Of a stretch of 64,000 bases of DNA, positions 18,858 to 28,393 are shown piece after piece. The stretch is from an uncultured Flavobacteriaceae bacterium (GTDB lineage: Bacteria; Bacteroidota; Bacteroidia; Flavobacteriales; Flavobacteriaceae). The stretch is from assembly GCA_943788695.1 (NCBI GenBank), contig CALSRG010000002.1, forward strand, positions 248,001 through 312,000. Reading direction: 5' to 3'. Numbering within the stretch: the stretch's first letter is position 1; each line of letters opens with the position of its first letter. Made by a program: the position numbers and the translations under genes. Under the pieces are notes generated by a model, which worked only from the letters and a program-made list of their open reading frames with translations, ran no database searches and was not told the origin of the DNA.

Positions 18858-19448
18858 TTACAATCTGAAACCCATTCTTAAAAATCCAGTAACACCAGAG
18901 CCTAATCCCCAAGCAGTAACACCGTCACCACCATCTGGGCTTACAGCGCTAATACCTAAGTTGTAACCAAGTTCAGTGCCAATGTATACATTAGGAATGA
19001 AGTAGTATTCAGCACCCAAGAATACACCAGCTAGAATACCAACAGTTGAACCGTCAGCCCCATAAGCATTGTTTGCATAAGACAAACCTCCTTGGTAACC
19101 CCAGTAAGTTGATAAACGTTCAGCACCAGAAAAATGGTTTTCAATACCATAACCTACTAATAGGTCAAAATTAGTATCGTCACCATCCAAACCGCTATCC
19201 GAAACTTCTAAAGAAGCCATGTAACGTTTAGCTTTAGTGTCTGAGTCGAATTTACGCATCATGAAAGCCCCTAAAGCAACTTCAGATGTGTCAAACATTG
19301 ATGAACCATCAAGATTTGGCATAAATTGTATTTCAAACATAGTGTCACCAGCGCTAGGCTTTGTAAAAGTACCTGCATTGGTAGTAATTTGAGCGCTAGC
19401 AATAGAAACTACTGCAATTAACGCAATTGAAAAGATTGACTTTTTCAT
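18858..19448 (-). CDS. Outer-membrane beta-barrel protein, function unknown
   Basis: 196 residues with a clean signal peptide (MKKSIFSIALIAVVSIASAQ). The mature part alternates glycine/aromatic strands and Asp-rich loops and ends TGFLRMGFRL, a hydrophobic C-terminus typical of OmpA/OmpW-like barrels. No periplasmic OmpA domain follows. It stands alone with an excellent promoter upstream and a terminator downstream, which suggests high expression. The ligand is unknown. Confidence 0.88.
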   Translation of the reverse strand: MKKSIFSIALIAVVSIASAQITTNAGTFTKPSAGDTMFEIQFMPNLDGSSMFDTSEVALGAFMMRKFDSDTKAKRYMASLEVSDSGLDGDDTNFDLLVGYGIENHFSGAERLSTYWGYQGGLSYANNAYGADGSTVGILAGVFLGAEYYFIPNVYIGTELGYNLGISAVSPDGGDGVTAWGLGSGVTGFLRMGFRL

Positions 19449-19477
19449 TTTTATTTAATTATTTTAAATTAACAAGG

Positions 19478-19510
19478 CAAAGTTAACAAAAAAATAATGT
19501 TATTAACAAA
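19478..19510 (-). promoter_or_regulatory. Promoter of the outer-membrane protein gene, with direct repeats
   Basis: The minus strand reads TTTG (19510-19507), a 21-nt spacer, then TAACTTTG (19485-19478). The 13-mer TTAACAAAAAAAT (plus strand) occurs at 19483-19495 and again at 19503-19515, exactly 20 bp apart, overlapping both promoter boxes. Confidence 0.55.
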
Positions 19511-19516
19511 AAAATG

Positions 19517-19544
19517 TTGATAATTGGTTTTATAATTATTTTTG
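19517..19544 (+). promoter_or_regulatory. Candidate promoter of xerD
   Basis: TTG at 19517-19519, a 17-nt spacer and TATTTTTG at 19537-19544, an exact -7 match, giving a leader of about 45 nt before the ATG at 19597. Confidence 0.45.
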
Positions 19545-19596
19545 AGCCTAAATTTATTAGAAAAAACATTTCACAATAAAACCATACTTTTAAACA

Positions 19597-20487
19597 ATGG
19601 AATGGCAAACTGCCCTTATCGACTTTAAACAATATCTCATTCTCGAAAGAGGATTCTCAAAGCATTCTATAATGAGCTATTCTTCTGATGTGGAGCGTTT
19701 AACTGCAATTCTTAATAATCCGATACCTAGTCCAGAACAAATTGATACTGCAACAATACAAGTTTGTTTGTATCAAATATCAAAGTCTCATAGTCCGAGA
19801 ACCCAAGCTAGGATGATCTCTGGTTTACGTCACTTTTTTCAATTTTTAGTTCTTAATAAAGTAAGAAGAGATAATCCAATCGACCTGATAGAGTCACCAA
19901 AGTTGGGGAGAAAACTTCCATCAACACTAAGCACCACTCAAATCGATGGGATGTTAGACCAAATCGACTTGAGCAGCATCTCTGGACCTCGCAACAATGC
20001 CATTATTGAAACTTTGTACAGCTGCGGACTTCGCGTTAGTGAATTAATATCCTTAAAATTATCAGATTTATTTTTTAAAGAAGATTTTATTAAAGTTTTA
20101 GGCAAAGGGAATAAAGAACGTTTGGTGCCTATCCCTCAATTAACTCAAGACCAAATTAATCATTATATATATGGTACACGACAAACACAAAAAAAAACAA
20201 AAGGAAACGAAGATATATTATTTTTAAACAACCGTGGAAAAGCACTCACCCGTGCCATGGTATTTCAGATTGTAAAGGACTTAGCAATTAAAGCAAACAT
20301 CACGCCACAAGTATCGCCTCATACATTTAGACATTCGTTTGCCACACATCTTCTTGAGAATGGTGCAGATTTAAGATCCATTCAGATGATGTTAGGACAC
20401 GAAAGTATTACAACCACAGAAATATACTTGCATTTAGATAAAACACATTTAAAGGCGCAACTACTCAATCATCATCCTCGGGCATAG
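19597..20487 (+). CDS. xerD: Site-specific tyrosine recombinase XerD-like
   Basis: 296 residues, the normal size of XerC/XerD, which resolves chromosome dimers at dif. The N-terminal SAM-like core-binding domain covers about 1-85 and the catalytic domain 107-290. The catalytic set is complete: Arg146 in GLRVSEL, Lys in GKGNKERLVPI, HTFRHSF (His242, Arg245), LGHESITTTEIY with His268 and nucleophile Tyr277. The C-terminal part is XerD-like. It sits beside rny with no phage or integron genes nearby, consistent with the housekeeping enzyme rather than a mobile integrase. Confidence 0.93.
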   Translation: MEWQTALIDFKQYLILERGFSKHSIMSYSSDVERLTAILNNPIPSPEQIDTATIQVCLYQISKSHSPRTQARMISGLRHFFQFLVLNKVRRDNPIDLIESPKLGRKLPSTLSTTQIDGMLDQIDLSSISGPRNNAIIETLYSCGLRVSELISLKLSDLFFKEDFIKVLGKGNKERLVPIPQLTQDQINHYIYGTRQTQKKTKGNEDILFLNNRGKALTRAMVFQIVKDLAIKANITPQVSPHTFRHSFATHLLENGADLRSIQMMLGHESITTTEIYLHLDKTHLKAQLLNHHPRA

Positions 20488-20488
20488 T

Positions 20489-22066
20489 TTAAGTTGCAAT
20501 ATTAACGGCTCGTGTTTCACGGATGACTGTGACACGTACTTGTCCAGGATAAGTCATTTCGGTTTGAATTTTTTGACTGATTTCAAAGGATAACTTTGCA
20601 GCTCTTTCATCACTTACCTTATCACTTTCGACAATAACCCTCAACTCTCGCCCCGCTTGAATAGCGAAAGCCTTTTCAACACCTTGAAAACTATAGGCTG
20701 TTGTTTCCAAATCCTTTAAACGTTGTATGTATGAATCTAACACCTGTCGTCGTGCACCAGGTCGTGCTCCCGAAATAGCATCACATACTTGAATGATGGG
20801 TGATATCAAATATTTCATTTCGATCTCATCATGGTGGGCACCGATAGCATTACATATTTCAGGTTTTTCACCATATTTTTCGGCCCATTGCATTCCCAAA
20901 ATAGCATGAGGCGTTTCCATATCTCCCTCCGCTTCTGGCACTTTTCCGATATCGTGGAGTAATCCAGCTCGTTTGGCCATTTTAGCATTTAGTCCTAATT
21001 CAGCCGCCATAACACCACACAGCTTGGCTACCTCTCTTGAGTGTTGCAGCAAGTTTTGACCATAAGACGAACGGTATTTCATACGACCTACTAATTTTAT
21101 CAATTCAGGATTCAATCCGTGAATGCCTAAATCTACCACAGTACGCTTACCAACATCAAGAATCTCTTGATTGATCTGCTTCATGGTTTTGGCTACCACC
21201 TCTTCAATTCGTGCTGGATGAATACGACCATCACTCACTAATTTATGTAGCGACAAGCGCGCTATTTCGCGTCTCACTGGATCAAAACACGATAGGATTA
21301 TTGCTTCTGGCGTATCATCAACTATAATTTCAACGCCGGTGACCGCTTCTAAAGCTCGAATATTTCTACCTTCACGACCAATTATCCGCCCTTTAACATC
21401 ATCCGATTCGATATTAAAAACAGAAACACAATTGTCAACAGCCTCCTCAGTTCCAATACGCTGAATGGTATTGATAATTACTTTTTTTGCTTCTTGCTCT
21501 GCTGTAAGTTGTGCTTCTTCAATTTTAGACTGTGCATATGTTAAAGCGTCAGCATTGGCTTTGTCCTTAAGTGACTCTAATAATTGATTTTTAGCTTCCT
21601 CTGCAGATAGACCTGAAACAACTTCCAATTGTTTTATTTGTTGATTTCTAGTTTTCTCTAATTCCTCTTGGCGTATCCCAAGTTGTTCGAGTCGTCTTTG
21701 ATAATCTTCTTTCTTTTGATCCAATATAGCACTCGTGTTTTTTGTTTTAGCTATTTCGGAGGTCAGCTGAGATTCTTTATTTTTAAGACGTTTCTCAATG
21801 TCAGAGATTTTTCTATCACGCTCCATGATCACTTTCTCATGCTCAGACTTAAGTTCTAAAAACTTCTCTTTGGCCTGAAGCATTTTGTCTTTTTTAAGAT
21901 TTTCAGCACTTAACCGAGCTTCGTTTAATATATTTTCGGCTTTATTTTGAGCTTGAACTAACAAGCGAGTTGCTTTCGACTTTTCTAATATTTTGGCTAA
22001 AAAGAGCCCTAATAATATACCCGCAACAACTCCAGTGGTTATATAGACAATAAAAACTGTTTCCAT
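20489..22066 (-). CDS. rny: Ribonuclease Y
   Basis: Membrane-anchored endoribonuclease that starts decay of many mRNAs. 525 residues: an N-terminal TM segment (about 3-25), a long charged coiled coil (30-200), a KH domain ([15 protein letters not shown], about 225-240), and an HD phosphohydrolase domain (HSREVA and LLHDIGK). The C-terminal [15 protein letters not shown] is typical. The start lies 24 nt after the end of the structured RNA described at 22090-22256, so rny may be read from the same transcript or controlled by that structure. Confidence 0.97.
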   Translation of the reverse strand: METVFIVYITTGVVAGILLGLFLAKILEKSKATRLLVQAQNKAENILNEARLSAENLKKDKMLQAKEKFLELKSEHEKVIMERDRKISDIEKRLKNKESQLTSEIAKTKNTSAILDQKKEDYQRRLEQLGIRQEELEKTRNQQIKQLEVVSGLSAEEAKNQLLESLKDKANADALTYAQSKIEEAQLTAEQEAKKVIINTIQRIGTEEAVDNCVSVFNIESDDVKGRIIGREGRNIRALEAVTGVEIIVDDTPEAIILSCFDPVRREIARLSLHKLVSDGRIHPARIEEVVAKTMKQINQEILDVGKRTVVDLGIHGLNPELIKLVGRMKYRSSYGQNLLQHSREVAKLCGVMAAELGLNAKMAKRAGLLHDIGKVPEAEGDMETPHAILGMQWAEKYGEKPEICNAIGAHHDEIEMKYLISPIIQVCDAISGARPGARRQVLDSYIQRLKDLETTAYSFQGVEKAFAIQAGRELRVIVESDKVSDERAAKLSFEISQKIQTEMTYPGQVRVTVIRETRAVNIAT

Positions 22067-22089
22067 TACTTTTGATTTAATAAATTAAA

Positions 22090-22256
22090 AAGCCTGTACT
22101 GGATTTGATTTTGCATAAACTCCTATAAATTAAGCTTAGGAGCTCAAAAACTGATCAAGTATCTGCTCAAAGACAGCCCGCTTTTACAATTTTTATACAC
22201 CCCTTTTATAAGAATTATTTGTTGAGTTTATCAAAAATAATCACCAATACAGGCAG
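22090..22256 (-). ncRNA. Candidate 6S-like regulatory RNA between zapA and rny
   Basis: Read on the minus strand, the spacer folds into a long rod. GCCTGTATTGG (22254-22244) pairs over all 11 positions, with one G-U, with CCAGTACAGGC (22102-22092) about 140 nt further on. Inside it ATAAACTC pairs with GAGTTTAT, and TTTTG with CAAAA. A central unpaired stretch follows, with a local hairpin CTCCTA/TAGGAG on the 3' side. The closing stem is followed by TTTTT, like an intrinsic terminator. A long rod with a central bubble and a location next to zapA are the hallmarks of 6S RNA. It could instead be an rny leader element. Confidence 0.55.
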
Positions 22257-22271
22257 TAATAACTGTTTATT

Positions 22272-22574
22272 TTAAAGAACGTCCGAATCTAAATGTGCTT
22301 TCAGTTTTTGGTCTATTTCCAACAACCGCTTATTTAAATTTCCGTTTAAATCCGTTTTATCAATATCTTGCTGCTCGATCTGAGAAGCAAATTGTAAGGC
22401 ACACATGGCCAAAACATCTTGCTTATCTCTGACTGAATAGCTTTGCTCAAATTCCTTTATCATTTGGTCAATCCGTTGTGCTGCACGACGCAATCCTTCC
22501 TCTTGTTCCCCGGAAATATTCAAGGGATATATTCTATTGGCGATGGATAATTTAATTTTTAAATGATCTGCCAT
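22272..22574 (-). CDS. zapA: Cell division protein ZapA
   Basis: 100 residues. ZapA proteins bind FtsZ and bundle protofilaments at the division ring. The N-terminal beta-strand head (LKIKLSIANRIYPLNI) is followed by RRAAQRIDQMI and a long helical tail (DVLAMCALQFASQIE), as expected. It follows the coiled-coil gene by 3 nt and is the second gene of a two-gene operon, with the candidate 6S-like RNA immediately downstream. Confidence 0.93.
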   Translation of the reverse strand: MADHLKIKLSIANRIYPLNISGEQEEGLRRAAQRIDQMIKEFEQSYSVRDKQDVLAMCALQFASQIEQQDIDKTDLNGNLNKRLLEIDQKLKAHLDSDVL

Positions 22575-22577
22575 ATA

Positions 22578-22868
22578 CTATTGCGATAATTGTGCGATGC
22601 ACACGTCTATTTCTCTAATGAGTGTATTGATTTTGAGTTTTGTTTCTCTTTTATCGTTATCACTACCTAACAGGGTATTAGCATGTTTTAATGACTGAAA
22701 TTTATTTTGACAAACCTCCAACTCCTCTTGCTGTTGTATAAGTTTGGATTCGGTCAATATTAATTCCTGTTGTAACGCTTTATGACTTAATTCTAGAGCC
22801 TTATAACGTTCCATAAGGAGTGACGAACTTTGTTCAATCGACGCTAATGTTTTTAAAGCTTCATCCAT
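22578..22868 (-). CDS. Small coiled-coil protein paired with zapA
   Basis: 96 residues, almost entirely predicted coiled coil (heptad-like Leu/Gln/Glu pattern through about residue 65), ending KLKINTLIREIDVCIAQLSQ. This C-terminal pattern is conserved in proteins encoded just before zapA in Bacteroidota. A ZapB-like role in the division apparatus is an inference from size, coiled coil and neighbourhood only. Confidence 0.85.
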   Translation of the reverse strand: MDEALKTLASIEQSSSLLMERYKALELSHKALQQELILTESKLIQQQEELEVCQNKFQSLKHANTLLGSDNDKRETKLKINTLIREIDVCIAQLSQ

Positions 22869-22890
22869 ACCAACAGGCTTATACCATGTT

Positions 22891-22921
22891 CAAAGATAAG
22901 ATTCCGTTTGAGAAATTACAA
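22891..22921 (-). promoter_or_regulatory. Promoter of the coiled-coil-zapA operon
   Basis: The minus strand has TTG (22921-22919), a 20-nt spacer and TATCTTTG (22898-22891), an exact -7 match, 22 nt before the ATG at 22868. Confidence 0.6.
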
Positions 22922-22983
22922 TACAAATACATGATAATTACACATCAAACAAAAGAGGTCGATTAGAATTTAAGAGTACTTGC

Positions 22984-24717
22984 ATGAGACTATTTGATTT
23001 TTTACCTTCGAATAATATGAATGGAAGATTATTTTTATTGATCAATTTGCTATTGACCTTAACAACATTTTCGCAAAATAGCAGCGTTTATCCTCAAACC
23101 TATTTTCAAAAACCTTTAGAGATTCCAATAATATTGTCTGGCACTTTTGGAGAATTAAGATCTAACCATTTTCATTCAGGTATGGATATTAAAACCCAGC
23201 AGCGTGAAGGGTTTAAAGTTTTTGCTGCAGCTGATGGATACGTGAGCCGAATTAATATTCAAGAAGGTGGTTATGGAAAGGCCTTATATATCGCTCACCC
23301 TAATGGCTACACGAGCGTTTATGCACATTTGCAAAAATTCGGACCAGAAATAGAGGCTTATATCAAAGCGGAGCAATACAAAAAAGAAAGTTATACCATT
23401 GAAAGATTTCCAGGAAAGGACGAGTTGATCGTTAAAGGTGGTCAAATTATCGCCTATTCTGGAAATACTGGTGGATCGAGTGGGCCACATTTGCATTTTG
23501 AAATTAGAGATGGCAACCAGCGCCCGATGAATCCAATGTTATTTGGCTTTAAACTGCCTGATGCTCAATTTCCGGAATTTGCAGGACTTTATGCCTATCC
23601 ACTCAACGATTCCTCGCATGTCAATCAATACCATCAACGTACCAAATTGAGATTAATTAACAATGGTAACGGTCATTATACGACGGAGTCTGTTGAAGCA
23701 TCTGGCGAAATTGCCTTTGCAATTGATGCCTTTGACAGATTGGATCAAGCAGCAAATAAGAATGGACTAGTTTGTATTGAAACAAAAATCAATGGGCAAC
23801 AGAATTTCCTTATCGATTTCAATAAATTTTCGTTCGATGAAACAAAACACGTCAATAGATTGATTGATTACGAGTACTTCAGGACAAGTAAACGACGACT
23901 ACAGCTACTATATCAAAAAACAAATAACCCGCTCAGTTTATACAAAAACATCGTCAACAAAGGTCGACTAACTGTTGAACCTAATCAAAATATTGTTTAT
24001 CAAATTATTATTACTGACTTTAATGGAAACGCCTCGTCCTATTACAGTACCAATCAATCACGCACCTGCGTTATCAGTTCCAAACACAAACGACTCTTTT
24101 AGTGAAATTATAATTTCACAAAATCAGAGTATGACAATAAACGAATCGAACTGCAGTATATATTTTCCGAAAAACTGCTTTTACGATGACATACCAATAT
24201 CTGTTGAATACGATAATGACACTTTGCGAATCATAGGACCAGAAGCAGCGGCTCAAAAATCATTCGCTATCACATTTGACACCAGCCAATATACAACCCA
24301 AGACAGAAAACATCTTTTGATTGCAAGTGTATGGGGTAAAAATAGAAAAATGTATCCTGTATACACCAATCGCGAAGGCAATAATCTAAGAGCTTATGCA
24401 AAAGTATTTGGCAATTATACGCTAACTGAAGACCGCACACCACCCACCATAGAACCTGAAAATTTTAAGTCCGGACAGTGGATGTCAAAATTTAGATATT
24501 TAAAGTTAAGATAGCTGATGACTTTTCAGGAGTTAGTGGTTATCGGGCAACCATAAATGGGAAATGGATTCTTATGGAATATGAATCAAAAACAGGTATG
24601 CTTACATATGATTTTAACGATGAGGCTATCAAAGAAAGTGAGCACAAATTAATTGTGGTTGTTACAGATAATGTTGGAAATAGTACTACATTTGAGAGTG
24701 TTTTCTACCGTCAATAA
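22984..24717 (+). pseudogene. M23-family peptidase, frame interrupted by two compensating indels
   Basis: Zinc endopeptidase of the LytM/M23 class, expected in the envelope to cut peptidoglycan cross-links. The signal peptide fits best from Met 23017 (MNGRLFLLINLLLTLTTFSQ). The catalytic domain (about 50-180 of the precursor) has HFHSGMDIKT, the HAHL-equivalent YAHLQKF, and SSGPHLHFEIRD. After GNASS the frame jumps by +1 near 24036-24041, continues with ITVPINHAP through LTEDRTPPTI, and jumps back near 24500-24505 at an A-run to VKIADDFSGV, ending TAA 24715-24717. Corrected, it is one protein of about 565-575 residues. The catalytic part is intact; only the C-terminal Ig-like half is affected. 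Confidence 0.85.
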
Positions 24718-24722
24718 ACGAA

Positions 24723-27170
24723 TTGTCAAGCATTCGCGCTGTATGTGTTGGATGTTTTTGTATTTTTAGCCTAAGCGCAATTTCACAAAAAGCCATTCTC
24801 ACAGGTGTCGTTTTAGACCAATTCAATTCACCCATTTCGAGTGTCAATGTGTCTGCTGATGACATCGGTACAACCACCAATGAAAATGGCTTCTATTCAT
24901 TTGAAATTATCGCCAATCAAGAAGTTTCTGTTGTTTTTTCACATTTAAGTTTTAACAAACTGACCGCAAGCTTTCATCTCAAAGTGAATGAGAAATTTGA
25001 GTTTAACCCTGTGCTTCAATTAGATGTTGAACAAATTGCCCCTGTTGTCATTAATCAATCCAATAGAGATCAAATTGAAGGGATTACGACCATTGCACCA
25101 GCTGTCTTGCGAAACATCAAAGGTGCACAACCAGGAGTTGAAAACATATTAAAAACACTACCAGGGGTATCTATATCAAATGAATTGAGTACGCAATACA
25201 ATGTACGAGGAGGTAATTTTGATGAAAATTTGGTTTACGTCCAAGGTATTGAAATTTACAGGCCGTTTTTAATTCGCTCGGGACAGCAAGAAGGATTAAG
25301 TTTCGTCAATTCAAATTTGATTAAGAACCTTAAATTTTCTGCAGGAGGCTTTCAGTCCAAGTATGGCGATAAGATGTCGAGTGTATTGGATATTGAATAT
25401 CGAACACCTACAAAAAACAAAGTAGCTGCAGATTTTAGTTTGCTTGGTTTTTCAGCCACTCTTGAAGGGATTTCTAAAAACAGAAAATGGACAGCCTTGT
25501 CAGGTATTAGATACCGAAACAATAGCTTATTGGTAAATTCACAAGAAACCGAATCCAATTTCAACCCTGCTTTTGGAGATTTGCAGCTTCTTTTAGCCTA
25601 TGATACCAATAGCCGTTGGAATTTTTCATTTTTAGGACATGCGAGTCTTAACAATTATAATTACCAACCAAAAACGCGTCAAACAAATTTTGGAACCATT
25701 GACAATCCATTAGCACTTCGGGTTGTTTATCAAGGTCAGGAGAAAGATCGTTATCAAACGTTAAATACTGCACTTACAGCAAACTACAAACCCAACCGTC
25801 ATCTCCATTTGAATATCATAGGATCCGCTTTTCATACAACAGAACAAGAATATTTCGATATTTTAGCTCAATACAGTCTTGGTGAAGTAAACAGTAATAT
25901 TGGGGATGAAGATTTTGGTGAAGTCAGTTTTACACAGGCCATTGGCAGTCAATTAAATCACGGTAGAAATGACTTGGATGCTTTAATCACGGCTCTAGAA
26001 ATCAAAGGTGAGTATAAAAAAAACGAACACCTCATAGCCTGGTCAGCCAAATACAACCGTGAAGATATTCGTGATCGCTTGGTTGAATGGGAAGTTATAG
26101 ATTCTGCTGGTTTTTCGATTGATCCTCCAAACATTGGCATCTTTCAAAATCAACCCTACGAGCCTTCTGTGGGACCGCTATTGCCTTACAGCAACGTGAG
26201 AGTTACACAATATGCCAAAATCGACCGCATTCAGACCTACACCCAATACAGCTATAAAGGGGAATATCGTGGTCATGAATTATTCGCTAATGTTGGAGCA
26301 AGAGCTCATTTGTGGCGTATAAATGTAGACGGGGTATCATTTGAACAACAATCTGTTTGGAGTGTGCGTGGGCAATTGGCTATAAAATCTAATGAAAATA
26401 TGCTTTGGCGCATTAGTGGAGGGCTTTTTTACCAACCTCCTTTTTATAGAGAATTGAGGAATGCCGACGGACAAATCGTACCGAAGGTCAAAGCTCAAAG
26501 GTCTTTACATTTGGTTTTTGGCAATACCTATAGTTTTGATATGTGGAACAGACCATTCAAACTAAACGCTGAATTGTATGGAAAAAAGCTGGATAATCTC
26601 AATCCTTACACCGTTGAAAACGTGCGTATTCGCTATGCCGCCAATAATAATTCTGAGGGGTATGCCTATGGCTTGGACCTCAGACTCAACGGAGAATTTG
26701 TTCCAGGAACGGAATCATGGTTTAGCTTTGGCTATTTAAAAACGGAAGAAAATATTGATCAACGGGGCTATATCGCACGACCAACTGATCAGCGATTGAA
26801 ATTTGGTATCCTTTTTCAAGACTATGTGCCAAATATCCCCAATTTGAAAATGTATTTAAATCTGGTTTACAATACTGGTGTTCCAGGAGGGTCACCGAGT
26901 TATGCAGATGTATACCAATATCAAAACCGATTACCTGATTATAAACGCGCTGATTTGGGTGTTACATACGATTTGATAGATGAAAACAGCCAATACGACG
27001 GAAACATCTTTAAAACTTTGAATTTTGGTTTAGAATTATTCAACATTTTTAATGTCAAAAATTCTATTACCAACACATGGGTAAGAGATTCTTACTCGAA
27101 ATTACAATACGCCATCCCTAACTACCTCACCTCTAGAATAATTAATTTTAGGATTGGCGCGTCTTTTTAG
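24723..27170 (+). CDS. TonB-dependent receptor with CarboxypepD_reg-like domain
   Basis: 815-residue outer-membrane transporter. Signal peptide (to about residue 22), carboxypeptidase-regulatory-like domain (25-110: GVVLDQFNSPISSVNVS, GTTTNENGFYSFEI), a plug domain with LKTLPGVSISNELSTQYNVRGGN (about 145-165), and a 22-strand-type barrel ending ITNTWVRDSYSKLQY and IINFRIGASF. The substrate is unknown, and no SusD partner or TonB-box ligand clue is adjacent. The only nearby start is TTG at 24723, 6 nt after the M23 peptidase stop, so they look co-transcribed. Its 3' end overlaps the convergent cysteine desulfurase by 4 nt. Confidence 0.93.
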   Translation: MSSIRAVCVGCFCIFSLSAISQKAILTGVVLDQFNSPISSVNVSADDIGTTTNENGFYSFEIIANQEVSVVFSHLSFNKLTASFHLKVNEKFEFNPVLQLDVEQIAPVVINQSNRDQIEGITTIAPAVLRNIKGAQPGVENILKTLPGVSISNELSTQYNVRGGNFDENLVYVQGIEIYRPFLIRSGQQEGLSFVNSNLIKNLKFSAGGFQSKYGDKMSSVLDIEYRTPTKNKVAADFSLLGFSATLEGISKNRKWTALSGIRYRNNSLLVNSQETESNFNPAFGDLQLLLAYDTNSRWNFSFLGHASLNNYNYQPKTRQTNFGTIDNPLALRVVYQGQEKDRYQTLNTALTANYKPNRHLHLNIIGSAFHTTEQEYFDILAQYSLGEVNSNIGDEDFGEVSFTQAIGSQLNHGRNDLDALITALEIKGEYKKNEHLIAWSAKYNREDIRDRLVEWEVIDSAGFSIDPPNIGIFQNQPYEPSVGPLLPYSNVRVTQYAKIDRIQTYTQYSYKGEYRGHELFANVGARAHLWRINVDGVSFEQQSVWSVRGQLAIKSNENMLWRISGGLFYQPPFYRELRNADGQIVPKVKAQRSLHLVFGNTYSFDMWNRPFKLNAELYGKKLDNLNPYTVENVRIRYAANNNSEGYAYGLDLRLNGEFVPGTESWFSFGYLKTEENIDQRGYIARPTDQRLKFGILFQDYVPNIPNLKMYLNLVYNTGVPGGSPSYADVYQYQNRLPDYKRADLGVTYDLIDENSQYDGNIFKTLNFGLELFNIFNVKNSITNTWVRDSYSKLQYAIPNYLTSRIINFRIGASF

Positions 27171-28315
27171 ACTAAAACAAATTCCTTAATGACATCAACA
27201 GCATAATCAACCTCAGCAATGGTGTTCATCGCACTAAATGAAAAACGCAAGGATGGTTTCGCCAATTCACCACCACTTAAAATTGCAGACAAAACGTGAG
27301 AACCCATATCACTGCCACTTTGGCAAGCACTTCCTTTAGAGCAAGCAATCCCTTTGATGTCTAATTGAAACAACAACAGTGGTGCCTTTTCAGCTGAAAC
27401 GGGTAATCGCACATTAATGAGCGTATAGGTAGACTTTTCAGATCGATCAGAATCACCGTTAAACATAACCCCAGGTAACTCAGATTTAAGTCTATTTACA
27501 AAATGTGTTTTAAGCTGGGTGATGTGCTGACTTTCATAGTCCAATTTCTCCAGAGATATTTCAAGTGCTTTCGCCATGCCAACAATATTGTGGACGCTTT
27601 CGGTACCAGCCCTATGACCACGCTCTTGGGATCCTCCAAAAATTAGTGGTTTTAATTTTGAATTTTTACGCACAAAAGCAAATCCCACCCCTTTAGGGCC
27701 GTGAAACTTATGAGCACTGGCCACTAAAAAATCCACTGGGGTTTTGTTAACATCAACGTTGTAGTGTCCTATTGTTTGGACTGTATCACTATGAAAATAA
27801 GCACCGTGAGCTTTGCACAGCTCAGCCACTAGATTAAGATCAATCTTGACTCCAATTTCATTATTAATATGCATCAAACTGACCAAAGTAAGTTCTGAAT
27901 CACTTTCCAATAAATTTTTAAGATGATCGACATCTATCTCTCCATTTTCAAGGAGATTTACAAAATGAACTGTTAAGTTGTATTCCTCGCATAATTGGTC
28001 AATGGTATGCGTTACCGCATGGTGTTCTATTTTTGAAGAAATGATACGCTTAACACCTAAATCACGCACTGCTGCACGTAAAATTTGATTATCGGCTTCA
28101 GTACCTCCAGAAGTAAATACAATTTCGGAAGGAGCAGCTCCGAGAGACTCAGCAATGGTCTTTCTTGCATTTTCAATATGTGACTTGGCTTGTCTTCCAA
28201 AGCCATGAGTTGAAGAAGGATTGCCATAGCAATTGCTTAAAACATCAGACATCACCTCGACCACTTCTGGTCTTAAGCAAGTTGTTGCCGCATTATCAAA
28301 GTATACAGATTTCAA
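27167..28315 (-). CDS. Cysteine desulfurase (NifS/IscS-like)
   Basis: PLP enzyme taking sulfur from cysteine for Fe-S clusters or tRNA thiolation. 382 residues; YFDNAATTCLRPEV at the N-terminus, SSTHGFGRQA, FTSGGTEADN, the PLP lysine in ASAHKFHGPKG, and RAGTESVHNIVG. The catalytic cysteine lies in CSKGSACQSG, the long-loop IscS/NifS (group I) arrangement. No iscU or sufE gene is adjacent, so the acceptor is unknown. It is a single-gene unit with its own promoter. Confidence 0.95.
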   Translation of the reverse strand: MKSVYFDNAATTCLRPEVVEVMSDVLSNCYGNPSSTHGFGRQAKSHIENARKTIAESLGAAPSEIVFTSGGTEADNQILRAAVRDLGVKRIISSKIEHHAVTHTIDQLCEEYNLTVHFVNLLENGEIDVDHLKNLLESDSELTLVSLMHINNEIGVKIDLNLVAELCKAHGAYFHSDTVQTIGHYNVDVNKTPVDFLVASAHKFHGPKGVGFAFVRKNSKLKPLIFGGSQERGHRAGTESVHNIVGMAKALEISLEKLDYESQHITQLKTHFVNRLKSELPGVMFNGDSDRSEKSTYTLINVRLPVSAEKAPLLLFQLDIKGIACSKGSACQSGSDMGSHVLSAILSGGELAKPSLRFSFSAMNTIAEVDYAVDVIKEFVLV

Positions 28316-28340
28316 GAGTATTTATTTTATCGCCAGTGTT

Positions 28341-28371
28341 CAAATTTACTGGATTACTACTTAAGAGGCAA
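28341..28371 (-). promoter_or_regulatory. Promoter of the cysteine desulfurase gene
   Basis: The minus strand has TTG (28371-28369), a 20-nt spacer and TAAATTTG (28348-28341), an exact -7 match, 25 nt before the start at 28315. Confidence 0.55.
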
Positions 28372-28393
28372 CCTATTTATACGGGAAATCATT

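Noticed and set aside
19597..20487. XerD as a mobile-element integrase
   Set aside because: Housekeeping length and motifs, no phage or transposon genes, no flanking attachment repeats or tRNA.
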